Shown here: positions 53,740-64,000 of the stretch, one piece after another
How the letters are laid out: the number at the start of each line of letters is the position of its first letter
Position numbering within the stretch: the stretch's first letter is position 1
Assembly (NCBI GenBank): GCA_021613335.1
Contig: JAJTWR010000362.1
Location: 220,001-284,000 of the forward strand
Reading direction: 5' to 3'
DNA length: 64,000 bases
Source: Whitmania pigra
Taxonomy: Eukaryota; Annelida; Clitellata; Hirudinida; Haemopidae
The notes under the pieces: generated by a model
Databases searched by the model: none
What the model was told of the DNA's origin: nothing
What the model saw: the letters and a program-made list of their open reading frames with translations, nothing else
Made by a program: the position numbers and the translations under genes

Positions 53740-54880
53740 GAGCCCAATGAGCAGACTGCTCGATTAACCTCATTCTAGCATTTTAAGCCCCATTAAATCA
53801 TAAAACCTTCAAACGTGTTCAGTTTAATAATTCCATTGCCTCACCGTCAGCCGTATGCTATCGAATAAATCAAGTCCAGCCTACTGTCTTCAGTTTGAAT
53901 TTACAACTCCACAGTTTACTTTGCAAAGCAGAATTACCTGAGATGCATCAATGTTTAGTATTCATTGGTACCGACTTTGGTGCTGTAATATATCCAGCAT
54001 TCCCACCACCAGGGTAGTTCTTGATCCTTGGCTGACATTATTACCATGCCATAATGCTGGTGCATTTGACCTACCACAATTAAATCTGAACTGAATAAGA
54101 AAATTAGCTGCATTATCAACGTCTAGACACCAAATAATTCTTTGTAAGAAAAAAAAAGCATGTGATAAAGACTGAGAACGCAGAAAGGGTTCAAAAAGCG
54201 AGTTACCTTCGTGACCTTGATAAGCAAGTCGATTCTAAAAATTTGACTTGAAATCCACAACAAGGAGCGAGCAAGAGCCGGTCGAGTCCTACACGCAACG
54301 ACATGTCTCACGCACACACACACACACACACACAAAACGGTATTAAAAGTCATATACAAAACCTGCCTCCCTACCACTTTGCTGCTCGGGATAAAATCGG
54401 ACGATACCAGTACGTGAAAACAAAGTCAGCGCCAAATTCCAAATTGCACCAGCACGTGCGCAGGTCGAGTGATTATGGTATGGAGCTGAGGCATTAATAT
54501 TAAATCAACCCGAGATAAGCAGCTAAACATCGTACACGGACAGGCCTGAAAGGCCGGTGTGCGTCCGACTTTTAAACAAAATTTAGAATTCAATGCGAAC
54601 CGAACTGTCACTGAAATCACTCAAATGTCAAAGGTCCGACACATTAACCTACATTAGTCGGACATACTACACATGCAACCCAACGACGACGACAACAACC
54701 ATGATAGTGGCTAACCAGAGAGAGAGAGAGCTCGCTGAAAACAAATGCGGCTTTCGCCCTGCACTGCGGAGAGATTACATGGAGATGTTAGCCACAGAAG
54801 GGTTATAAAGACATCTAGGTATCAACCAATGAAAAGAAACGTTCTATCTAGTTAATAACAGCCACGAAGTTCACATGGTT
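53740..54880. other. 3' intergenic region between PAAF1 and PRRC2 (convergent)
   Basis: Contains an (AC)n tract at 54311-54334 and the short inverted repeat ggcctgaaaggcc near 54543. No coding exon recognised. Confidence 0.45.
54311..54334. repeat. (AC)n microsatellite
   Basis: Twelve CA units. Confidence 0.9.
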
Positions 54881-57800
54881 CTAGGGGTACTGGATGTTCA
54901 CTCCCGGACGGGAGGGTCCGGCCGAGGTGGTTTCGGTTAAGACCACGGATCTATGATCTTCATCAGCAACTTTCTTCTGGCTCTGTCAAAATAGGCAGTG
55001 TTAATGGCTGTTTTAAGGCATTTTTTGAGCAAAACTTCACAGAGAGAGAGAGTCAAACATTATGAAAAACTTTTATCTTAATTTTTTGCTTTAATTTTTG
55101 TTTTTACTGTCACAATATAAAATGAAAAAGACTGCACAGACCTTGCCAAGAACTTGGTGATGACATCCTGGTTGTCATACTGAACCTCGTGCAAGCAGTA
55201 GACCTGAGCGTCCTTGCTTCCTCCGTCACCACCAGTGGAGGGGAAATTATCGACACACCAGCTTCGCCGCATTCGCCACTTCCGTAGCTACCCGCACTAC
55301 CGTCTCCGGACGAACCCTCGACTATCTTGTTGCCGTTGTTGATGCTTTTATTCTTGCTCGGCTGGCCTTTGAAGTTGAGGGAAGGCGGACTTTTGTCAGA
55401 GATCGTGTTGCACTGAACATCACTTTCGGGAGTGGGTGCCTGTGTGGATGTCACATCACCACCTTGAGAAGCTTTGGCAGAAGATTTGTTGTAGCCGGTT
55501 CCCATGTATCCACCGGCGCGCCTCGTGTTTTTCTCTGGCCTCGTGCCGGCGAGATTCTTCTTGCTGGTCGAAGACCCCCCGTCTCCGTTACTCTCCTTTG
55601 TCTGGTGCTGATGAGTGCTGTGGAAGGGATGGAATAATTTCAAAAATTTTTTGTTATAAAGATGTTCTCAAAAGTTAAAAAAAATACAATTACGATATAT
55701 CGTTTGGCTGGGATTGATAAAATCTTAATAAGTTTGGCGAACCTTTCGTTCCTCTGACTCGATCCTCCGATGATGACCTCACTTCCCTCAGAGGCAGTTT
55801 CCCACTCCTCGTTGTGGACTTCCGAGGCTTGCTTCTTATCTGAAAACAAATTCATCTCAAAATCGTTCTCCCCAAGCGAAATTGTAATTCCGAGTGCATT
55901 GGTAATCTCGAATGCCACTAAAATGGCGCATCTCGGGAACAAGGCAGTCATGATGCATTTTGACTAGATTTTTGAGATTATTGATTGTTATATTAGATTC
56001 CAGACAAAAAGAGGTGAAATTAATCTTTATTATTCCTAAACAGTCACGTACAAAATCGATCACGGACAAACACTGCGGGCTGTACCTTTTCCAAGAGTCG
56101 TCGCATTGCTTGAGGAAGCAGAATTACCAGTCGTGGTGTTGACCCCAGAAATGGTTTTGTTGTTCTTCTCGCTCCCCATGGCCCTGTGCCCCCCTCCTGC
56201 TGGGCCTCTGCTGCTTCTGGGACGTCTGTCGTAGTTGTTGACCGGATGGTACTGATGGTAAAAGCGATGGTAATGGGACTGTCTGTGAGGTGCGCCGGGA
56301 TTGGCGGTGGACGTGGATGTGCCCTGTCTAGATGAGGAATCGTAATGCCTTCCCCCGTCTCTGTGAAAAATAAGTGAAAAGTATTAAAAAGAGGCTCGAC
56401 AGTAAATAAAGTAATCGTGATTGCTACGGTTGCGAGCAATTTACCTGGTTCTGTCCTGGTCGCTGTCAGCTGTGAGGTTTCTGTGCAATTTTCCATCCTT
56501 TCCAGGCTTTCCGTGAATATCGGCATGCTTTTCTTCTCCTGTATACGAACAAACAACTCAAAGACATGCAAATTAATCAATTCAAGAAAGCACAAATACG
56601 CACTACTGTCTGCAATGAGCTGAAGAGAAGCAGCTATCTTGGCCATGGCTGGGGGTGATATCGTCTTCGACATGAGGGAGGGTATGCCCTCGGTCGAAGC
56701 CGGTCCATTCCTGGTGCCACTGCTTCCCTCACCATGCCTTTTTGATTCCTCCGGGGGCTGAGTGAATGATTTCTTTCCTAAACAAATAATACTCAGCCTC
56801 AGGTTAACTGGTTTAAAACAAGACAAAACAAACAACATACTAAATCCTAAACATACCAAATAAATTGTTTATTGTAAACATTCTAATTGTTTGCATTCCG
56901 TTTATTTAGTTTACTAAAGATATTTATTATTTTCACCTTCATTCTTTTTCGGAGTTTTATCCTCGAGTCCCTCTTTGACACCTGTGCCCATCTTTGGCTT
57001 TCTTCCAGTGTTCCTCCTGCCTGCTCCTGACCTCATTGCATACCTTCCTCCGCCACCTCTTCCCCCAACAACTCGTTCATCTTCCCACTCGTCATCTTCT
57101 TCGCCCATGTATGCTCTTGCTGAAAACGAGTCGTCCGATAACAGATATTTTAAATCTTATCGATCGCAAGCACCCTACATCTATGAAATAGATGATAAGG
57201 TGATAGCTTAAAATTGTTGATAAAATAGACCGGTCTGCACTCACCTCTTTGTTGATCTCTGCCACCACGACTCCCGTAATTCTTGCTTCCCCCTCTGACA
57301 AATTCCCGACTGCCCTGAGGTCTGTACCTATCCATGTACGTTTGATATAAATATATATATATACATAATGCTCAGAGCTAAAAATCTAACTGTGATGGTA
57401 ATTTGAATTTAATAAGCTACCTTTCTTCGCAGTGAGGATCGCCAATGTCCGAGTAATCTCTGCCCTTTCCTCCTCTTCCTCCTCGCTGCCTTCCGCCCTG
57501 CCTGTATCCAAACTCGTCGTGCTGGTTTATATCCTTTTTGAAGCTGGGCTCCCCGTTCTTATCGCAAGCGTGTTGAGTTTTTGAAGCCTCGTCTCTTCCG
57601 TTCTGCTTATTGGATGTCGGATAATCTGTTTCGGTGTCTCTCTTCTGCGGTCTGTCGCCGGTAACTTCGTCGGTGCTTTGTTCCGACCTGACGTCCTGCG
57701 ATTTACCAGGGTTCTTTGGCGGGCATCTTTTGTTGCTTTTTGTGGCATCGTCCCTGTCCTTGAAGATGCTAGGCTCCCTGTCTTTGCCGTCATTTGATCC

Positions 57801-60800
57801 TTCCTTGGACATGTTCGAAGAAGTATCTTTCGGTGCTTCGTCGAAGTTTGTTCTGTAATTGTTTGAGGGCCTCTCGTTGCGACCGTCGCTCCTTCCGCCT
57901 TTAACAGGCCTGTTGACCTTTCCACCGAGGTGGTCCTTCTTGGAGTAATATTCTTTTCCATCCCTGTCGTTGTTCTTCCAGTAAGACTGTCGATCCCTGT
58001 CGTAATGGTTATCCCTGTCGACTCTCTTCTGCCTCTTGTTCTCCTTGTAGTCGACGTCGCTCGAAGTGTGATTGGTGGTCTTCTTTTGGAATTTATTCTC
58101 GTTTCTTTTTCTCTCCTCGGTTTCGTCGCCGCCATCTTTTTTGTCGGATCTCAAAGATTCCTGGAAGGTGTTGGAACGAGTGAAATTATTAGACCGATCT
58201 GTGACAACACATCGCTCGCAAGAGTTAATATCATTCCAAGATGAATAATCTTCAATCAACTCGTTGACATACCTTGCTCAGGCTTTTCTTGTCAACCTCA
58301 ATGGATGTTGAATGATCGGTCCTCTCTGAGCTTTTCTGAGCGACATCTCCTTCTTGCTTCCTGTCTGAAGTGGCAGAAGGCAATTCGCTGCTGTTAGACT
58401 GTTGCTTCTTCAGACTGGTATAGCTGCTCGAATGAGGCTGATTTTGTTCGGCTCTGTCCATAGGGATCGGCGGCGGACATGCGGATCTCTGCCACTGCTG
58501 GTGTTGATAAATCGGCCTTTCTTTATGTTCTGAAATGCAGTGATTAATTAATTATTTATTCTCAAAATAAAATCATAATGCGTCCTTCAAAAAAGCTTTC
58601 AAATGAAGCCCAACTAACTCGGCTTTCTCTCGTAAGTGCTGGGAACGTCGGAGTTCCTGCCAAAGTCGCTTTTCTTCTCTCTGTGGTGCTCGTTGTCCTG
58701 CTCGTCGACATCCGTGGACTCCCTGCCAATAGCTTCCTTCTTGGCACCCTCATCTTCAGATCTGCTGTGCCTCTGCTGCGTATCCAGTGCGTGCGATGCT
58801 CTAGCCTCGTTGTTAGTGCACTCGCTGGCAGCTATGACGACACCGGCTCGACTGACTCCGTCTTTCTGACTGACACTCCTGTTTTCGACACCAGTTTCCT
58901 TTTTATGTAGTTGACGTAGTTGTTTCTTATTCTGTTGCGACCAGTGATCGGCTCTGGTGTCGTGGGTCGCCTTGTGTTCGTCTTCCTCGTCATCGATGTC
59001 AAACCTTCGTCCGACACGACGGTCTTCCTGACTGCTTATAAAACATCGCATTATAAATCATTAGAGGCTACAAAATATGCACAGCATTGTAAGACCATTA
59101 CAGTGAAGTTTGAATATGAGCAAGGTAGTTGTTGCACTTGAACATCATCATCAACCTCTCGATTTGTAGAGACGCTCGCATCATTATGCTTAAAAGCAAA
59201 TGGACTTGAAAATAAACAGCTTACCTGTCACGATAGGAGCTCCTCATAACCCTGGTATCCTCAACATCCCTGGTCTCAGGTTCATGGTAGGCAGTCTCTT
59301 CTGCCTTGGATGAAACACCGCTCCCGGTGCTGCACACCCTCTCTCGACCATCTCCGACCGTGACCCCCCTGTCGTCCGATTTCTCCGACTCGCTCTTATT
59401 CCTGTGAAGGATTGTCTTGCGTTGAGGAGGGTCTGAGGGCTGACGGGTTGGATGCAAGATCTTCCTCGGACCGGGATGACTGCCGTTGTCGGAGTTGTTG
59501 TCATCGTCGGTTTTGTAATATCCACCGTCCGGACCGCTGTTCATCTTGTGCCTTCCAGTAGCTCTCGACGTCTCTCCTTCTTTTGGACACGTTCCCCTGT
59601 ATTCACTAAAAATCCAATGACGTTCGATTATACCACGAGACCTATCGTTTCAGAATAATGTGTACAGCAGAAATTATGATCACCAATACATAGCAAAATA
59701 ATTACAAGCATAAAAATACATCCAACTATATAACAGCACTGCTAATTGTTACCATCGGTTCCTCGTACAAGTCAGAATAATTAACCAGGTTATAGACATT
59801 ACAAAAAGCCTCAAGTCTGTTGACTTTAAGACATCATAACAAAGTGAGTGCAGCTGACCCAACGTAGTGCATGCTATCGTACGGATCTCCGTGGATGTAC
59901 GAATGGGGATGGTACTGGTAATAGTTGTGTGGTTGAGGAGGAGCGGGCAGCGGATGCTTGGGGAGCACGGCACCCTGTTGCAAATCATCCAAACCTGCAA
60001 GAAATTGCAAGAACTTGTGTGAAAAATGCAAGAGCTCCATTCTAATTTTTAAATTTAAAAAAAAAAAGGACAAAAACTGAACAAAAAGGAGACGAAATCA
60101 AAATTCTAGAAGCACATCAACGACGTCATTCTCGAGCACATAAGACACCGGCACGAGAAACATCTGCTATATGCTAGCTAAAGACCACATAACACCAAAA
60201 ACCTCTGATCCTGCCCGTCACCGTCATCATCGCCGTCCTCTGACCTCTGTCGCGACCAGATGCAGACGGTGACGCAGATCGCTTGCCTGCATGCAACAAC
60301 TTCCTACTTAAGTCATTACGTTCCAAAGAAGCCATTGCTTGAGGAATTAGTCATGCTTATGGCACAGATGTTGTGCCCATACCCATGAAAAGCACTTTCG
60401 TATTTTTTGTTATAATAAGAATCTTAAATTCTGACGACATTAAGAATTGTATTCGTCATACAAGTGAATCAGCAGTCACTAAAAGTCATAAATTATGTAG
60501 AACTAACTTCCAGAATGTTCCGACTGTCCTTTCATTCTAAATCTTGTCTGCTCCATTCCGTAGCCGCCGTGTTGGGGAAACGGCACGGTACCCCACCTGG
60601 GATCGTAAGAACCGCCCCAGTATCCGAAGGAAGGGTGAGGCGGAGGCATGCGATGGGGCATCCCTCCCGGGTAAGCGGCAGGGTTGAGAGGTGCATTGCG
60701 AGGAGGCTCTTTGTGGGACGGGGGGCACGGATTGGAATCGGGTCTCTCCATGGGATCGGAGGAAGAATGGCGATCTACCGACTGCTGGGAGTGAGATTTC

Positions 60801-63800
60801 ATAAACCTAGGGCCGTCGGAGGCCAGAGAGGTCATCGAGGTCGGTTTGTTGAGATTACCCTGCCATGCAATTAAACACACTGACAATGGGCAGACGACAG
60901 TAAAGTAAACTTAAGGCTGTTATGACATGCTCTTCACTAAAAATGTTTTGGTTAATGTTTTGTTTCTTCTTGAAATGTATTCGTTAATAATTAATTAATG
61001 AGAATACTGACTTGGAAGGTTTTCAGAGCTTCTCTTTCCATTGAATCAGTGTCCTCGCTCTCCCCGAGGCTGACCCTCCCCTGGTTAATAATTATAATCG
61101 TTATAATAAATGTTAATAAATAATAATAAATGTATAGATATAATAATAAATATATAGATTAATAAAAAGATATAATAAATAATAATTGTTGTAAATGAAA
61201 AATCGACATTTACAATTGTAAGCAATAATTGCTATAAAAATATATCTTTCCATACCTTTTCGACGAGGCCCTTCTTGGCGTTGATTTTCTCATCGAGTTG
61301 TTTCAGCTTGAGGAGGGAGGCATTCTTCTGGTGCTCTGAGAGTCTTCGTTCCTCCTCTTCCCTTCTTTGCCTCGCTCTTTCCACGGAAGACTTGACGGGC
61401 TGCGGACAAGCCTCTCCTTCGTCTAGCGGCTCGCCTTCGCTTTCTCCGGCCTCGACCGACTGCTCCGAGTAAATAAATAAATAAACGAATAGAGTCGCCG
61501 TTTTCACACGGAGGCCGAGGAGAAATTAATCAATAGATCTGTTCTGTTTTTAGTTCAAGCACCAAGCAAAACTCCAGGAACATTTCAATGTAAAATCAAT
61601 TATCTCATCATCCGAGTAGTAAGCATTGGATTACAAACCCCGTAGTGAGGATTTGGTGGGAACATCCTCCTGTCATAGGGCATTCTATGACCTGGCCAAT
61701 GTCTCTGCATCTGCTGGAAAATAAGTCTTTTGATGATGAATACCAACAGAGGAATGTTAGAATTAATAGAGTTTTTAAAATGGTCATACTAACATCGTAC
61801 ATGAGTCTGACATGCTGATAAGGAGGATGAGCATACATGTCACTGACATCACCCGGCAACATCCCTACCGAATTGGGTCTCTGTTCGCCGATACTTCTTT
61901 CAGAGTGCTGCAGACAATCAAGACATTCATCTTTCAACTTAAACCTTAAACTATCAATGGCTCTGTTGGCCAGATCGCTCAAAACAATTCGTGTGAATTT
62001 GTGACTTTGCTCACCTTGAAAGAAGTAGAGGATGATGAGTGAATCGATTCCTCCTGCCTGCCTCTTCTTTTCTCGTCCTCACTCCATCCCCTCTCCTCGG
62101 GCGTCCACCTGGCATGATGGGCGGCTTCGCCCGCGCGAGTCGTGCTGCGAGGTAAATAATAGCAGTCAAGTACATGTCTGGCAGTGAAAAATGTAAAGGT
62201 TCGAATAATGCGATCAAATCAATCAATCAATGTGACATCCTTATCCAGCTAATGACAGACTCAGTTGAAAATACTAGAAAGAAGAGAAATGAGCCAAATA
62301 AAAGACTTGAGACATTGAGACTTGACAGTATTCATCTCAGGCAATCAATAACCTCATGTCCTTAGCTTGGATGTTGTCTTCGTCGTCGCTGAAAATCAAC
62401 TTTTCCGAGTAGTCGACGTTGACGCTCGAGCGAGCCCAACCGCTCTCCTCTGAAATGTCGAGCTTGTCGAACTGTTCCAGATCCCTCTCCTTGACAACAG
62501 AGTTTCTCAAGAGAGGTGACTTGTCCTTTCCATCCGGAGCACTTCCAGAAGTTGTCGGAGAAGATGGTTGTTGATGAGGTTGAGGCATTCGAGGCCTCAT
62601 TCTGGAAAGAAAAACTCTAATTGATGGAATCAAGGACCAACTTTTTTTAATTAAAAGGCAATAAATTGTTGATGCAAACCCATAGTCGGGTCCCATAAAT
62701 GCAGATCGTGGCACCCCTTGGGGCATAAAATTTGGGGGGTACGGAGGAGGAGGGTGAAAACCGGGTCGAAACGCCTGCAATAATCATTAAGAATCGTTAA
62801 CTAAGACGCAATACAATTAATAACGGGCAGCGACTCATTTACACTCACATAAGGAGGTGGCATCATCATCATATGGGGAGGTCTCTGAGAGTATGGAGGC
62901 CCGGACATCATCTGAGGCATGGCACCGCCCATGAAAGGCATGGGGGCCATTCTCATCATGGGGGGCATCACTCCGGTCCTCATACCCTCGGAAGAGACCT
63001 GATGGTAAGGCGGGCCTGCACAATGGCCGTCCTCAGGAGCAAGTCTCTGAGGACTAGGGGAGTGAGACTGGGGGCTTTGGGGTGGATGCTGTGCAATTCC
63101 TTTTCCACCTCCGTCCCTCCAGCTCGCAACATCTGCAATGGCAACATGGAAAACAACTTGTATTCAAGAAAGGAAATAAAGAGGGTTACTGCCTTAGCTC
63201 ATATAACCAATTTTGCTTCACAGTTAATTGGCTAGCTCTATAAACCATCGCACGAAATATTCCTGCCAGCAACTGGCAACCCCTTTTCAATGTCCCGGAT
63301 GGGATTTCACAGTGCACTCACTTTGAGGTCTTAGACTTGGCCCTAGCCCAAACTGTTGATCTCTGTTTGCGTCCTCCTTCTTGCAGGGGCCTGAGTTCTT
63401 TTCTTCGCCACCAGCGGAAAGCTCTGGAAAGTCTTCTTGCAACGAAAACGACTTCCGATCTAAATAGTTTCCTAAAAAAATATAGTCGTTGAAAAAAATG
63501 TTTGAAAACATTTTCTTCATAACTTTTAATACATTTTTTTTTACGAGCAAACAAAGCAATTCTAAAGGTTATATTCACTTTTTCCACCAGAAGTTACGTC
63601 GCTCCAGAGAATACCTCCCTCCCCATGAGAGGCATTTGAATGAACCGAACGAGTCTCCATCTGATATCAAAGAAAGCAACATGATCATTCAACAACACGA
63701 TCTCAGACTGTTACCTCGCACTTAAAGCAGACATAAACTTGACGAAGCATCGAGGACCTCCGTCAGAGCGAAAAACCGACCTGATAAGGATGAGGTGACA

Positions 63801-63911
63801 CACCTCCTGCCTGCTGCTGCTGCGATGACTTCAGGGCTGCAGAAGAAGTCGTGATCGACGTGGACATTGATGGCGACGCTGTCTTCCTTTCCTCTTTCGT
63901 GACACTCCATC
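54881..63911 (-). CDS. PRRC2: PRRC2/BAT2-type protein, 5' end outside the window
   Basis: Large disordered RNA-binding and stress-granule protein. The exon chain (complement) with consistent phases is 63911-63781, 63660-63579, 63471-63322, 63132-62849, 62774-62680, 62601-62353, 62144-62015, 61907-61794, 61713-61639, 61462-61256, 61080-61012, 60859-60508, 60286-60245, 59994-59859, 59596-59225, 59031-58619, 58529-58273, 58160-57421, 57321-57245, 57119-56937, 56777-56604, 56538-56445, 56360-56086, 55839-55743, 55617-55142, about 1,750 residues. PRRC2 landmarks: GWSVTK (human TGWASKQE), DFPELS, GPSLRPQNVASWRDGGG, WARSSVNVDYSEKLIFSDDE, RQRREEEERR with KLKQLDEK, and EEWETASEGSE. Gly/Arg repeats occur near 57450-57490. 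The last part is unsure: the final exon has two overlapping candidate frames, and an exon at 54982-54881 (SQKKVADEDHRS, stop) fits only in phase 0. The start codon lies beyond 64000. Confidence 0.85.
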
Positions 63912-64000
63912 CTGAGCAAAACCGTATCGGGAAAGGGAAATGTTCACCGTGTTGTTCGTGCATTTATCGGCTTCAAAGCAACATTATCTGCGCAAAGTAC

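Noticed and set aside
57527..58244. Long alternate frames in the PRRC2 large exon
   Set aside because: Shadows of the 740-nt GC-richer coding exon, whose own frame fits both splice phases.

Overview
The window is nuclear DNA from an animal, most likely an invertebrate. Coding exons are short and split by AT-rich GT-AG introns, non-coding DNA is full of (TTA)n/(CAT)n tracts and tandem repeats, and the recognisable proteins are animal ones (kinesin light chain, MAX, PRRC2, Rpp25, PAAF1, COA6, TMEM151, Ly6, XPB). I would guess a lophotrochozoan, but nothing here fixes the phylum. No bacterial, organellar or viral gene is evident. Exon boundaries were read by hand from splice sites and reading-frame phase.

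Layout: 1-2178, GC-richer flank without a recognised gene. 2179-9241 (-), kinesin light chain in 12 coding exons. 9270-11470, its upstream region. 11471-15328 (+), four tandem single-exon genes of a small protein family I do not recognise, each behind the same ~80-bp block with a CRE-like core. 16575-16857 (-), a doubtful two-exon gene. 19181-27763 (+), three tandem Ly6/uPAR GPI-type genes, each with a TATA box, an untranslated leader exon and two coding exons. 28576-30503 (-), Rpp25/Alba RNase P/MRP subunit. 33254-37085 (+), a TMEM151-like membrane protein whose conserved-looking tail lies in the -1 frame behind an A-AAA-AAG heptamer. 38354-40792 (+), an intronless XPB/ERCC3 helicase with DEVQ in place of DEVH. 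41656-42564 (-), a secreted arginine ADP-ribosyltransferase with an R-S-E triad, followed by a decayed copy of the XPB 3' end (43196-44230). 44838-45845 (-), MAX. 46905-49438 (-), galactose mutarotase, head-to-head with COA6 (49833-50143, +). 51346-53739 (+), PAAF1. 54881-63911 (-), most of a PRRC2/BAT2 gene, with its 5' end beyond the window.

The genes do not form one pathway; this is ordinary housekeeping DNA with two tandem, lineage-expanded clusters. The best candidates for something undescribed are the four-gene MG...YTKPTL family, the TMEM151 frameshift tail, the intronless XPB with a changed helicase box, and tandem repeats that sit repeatedly against splice sites.
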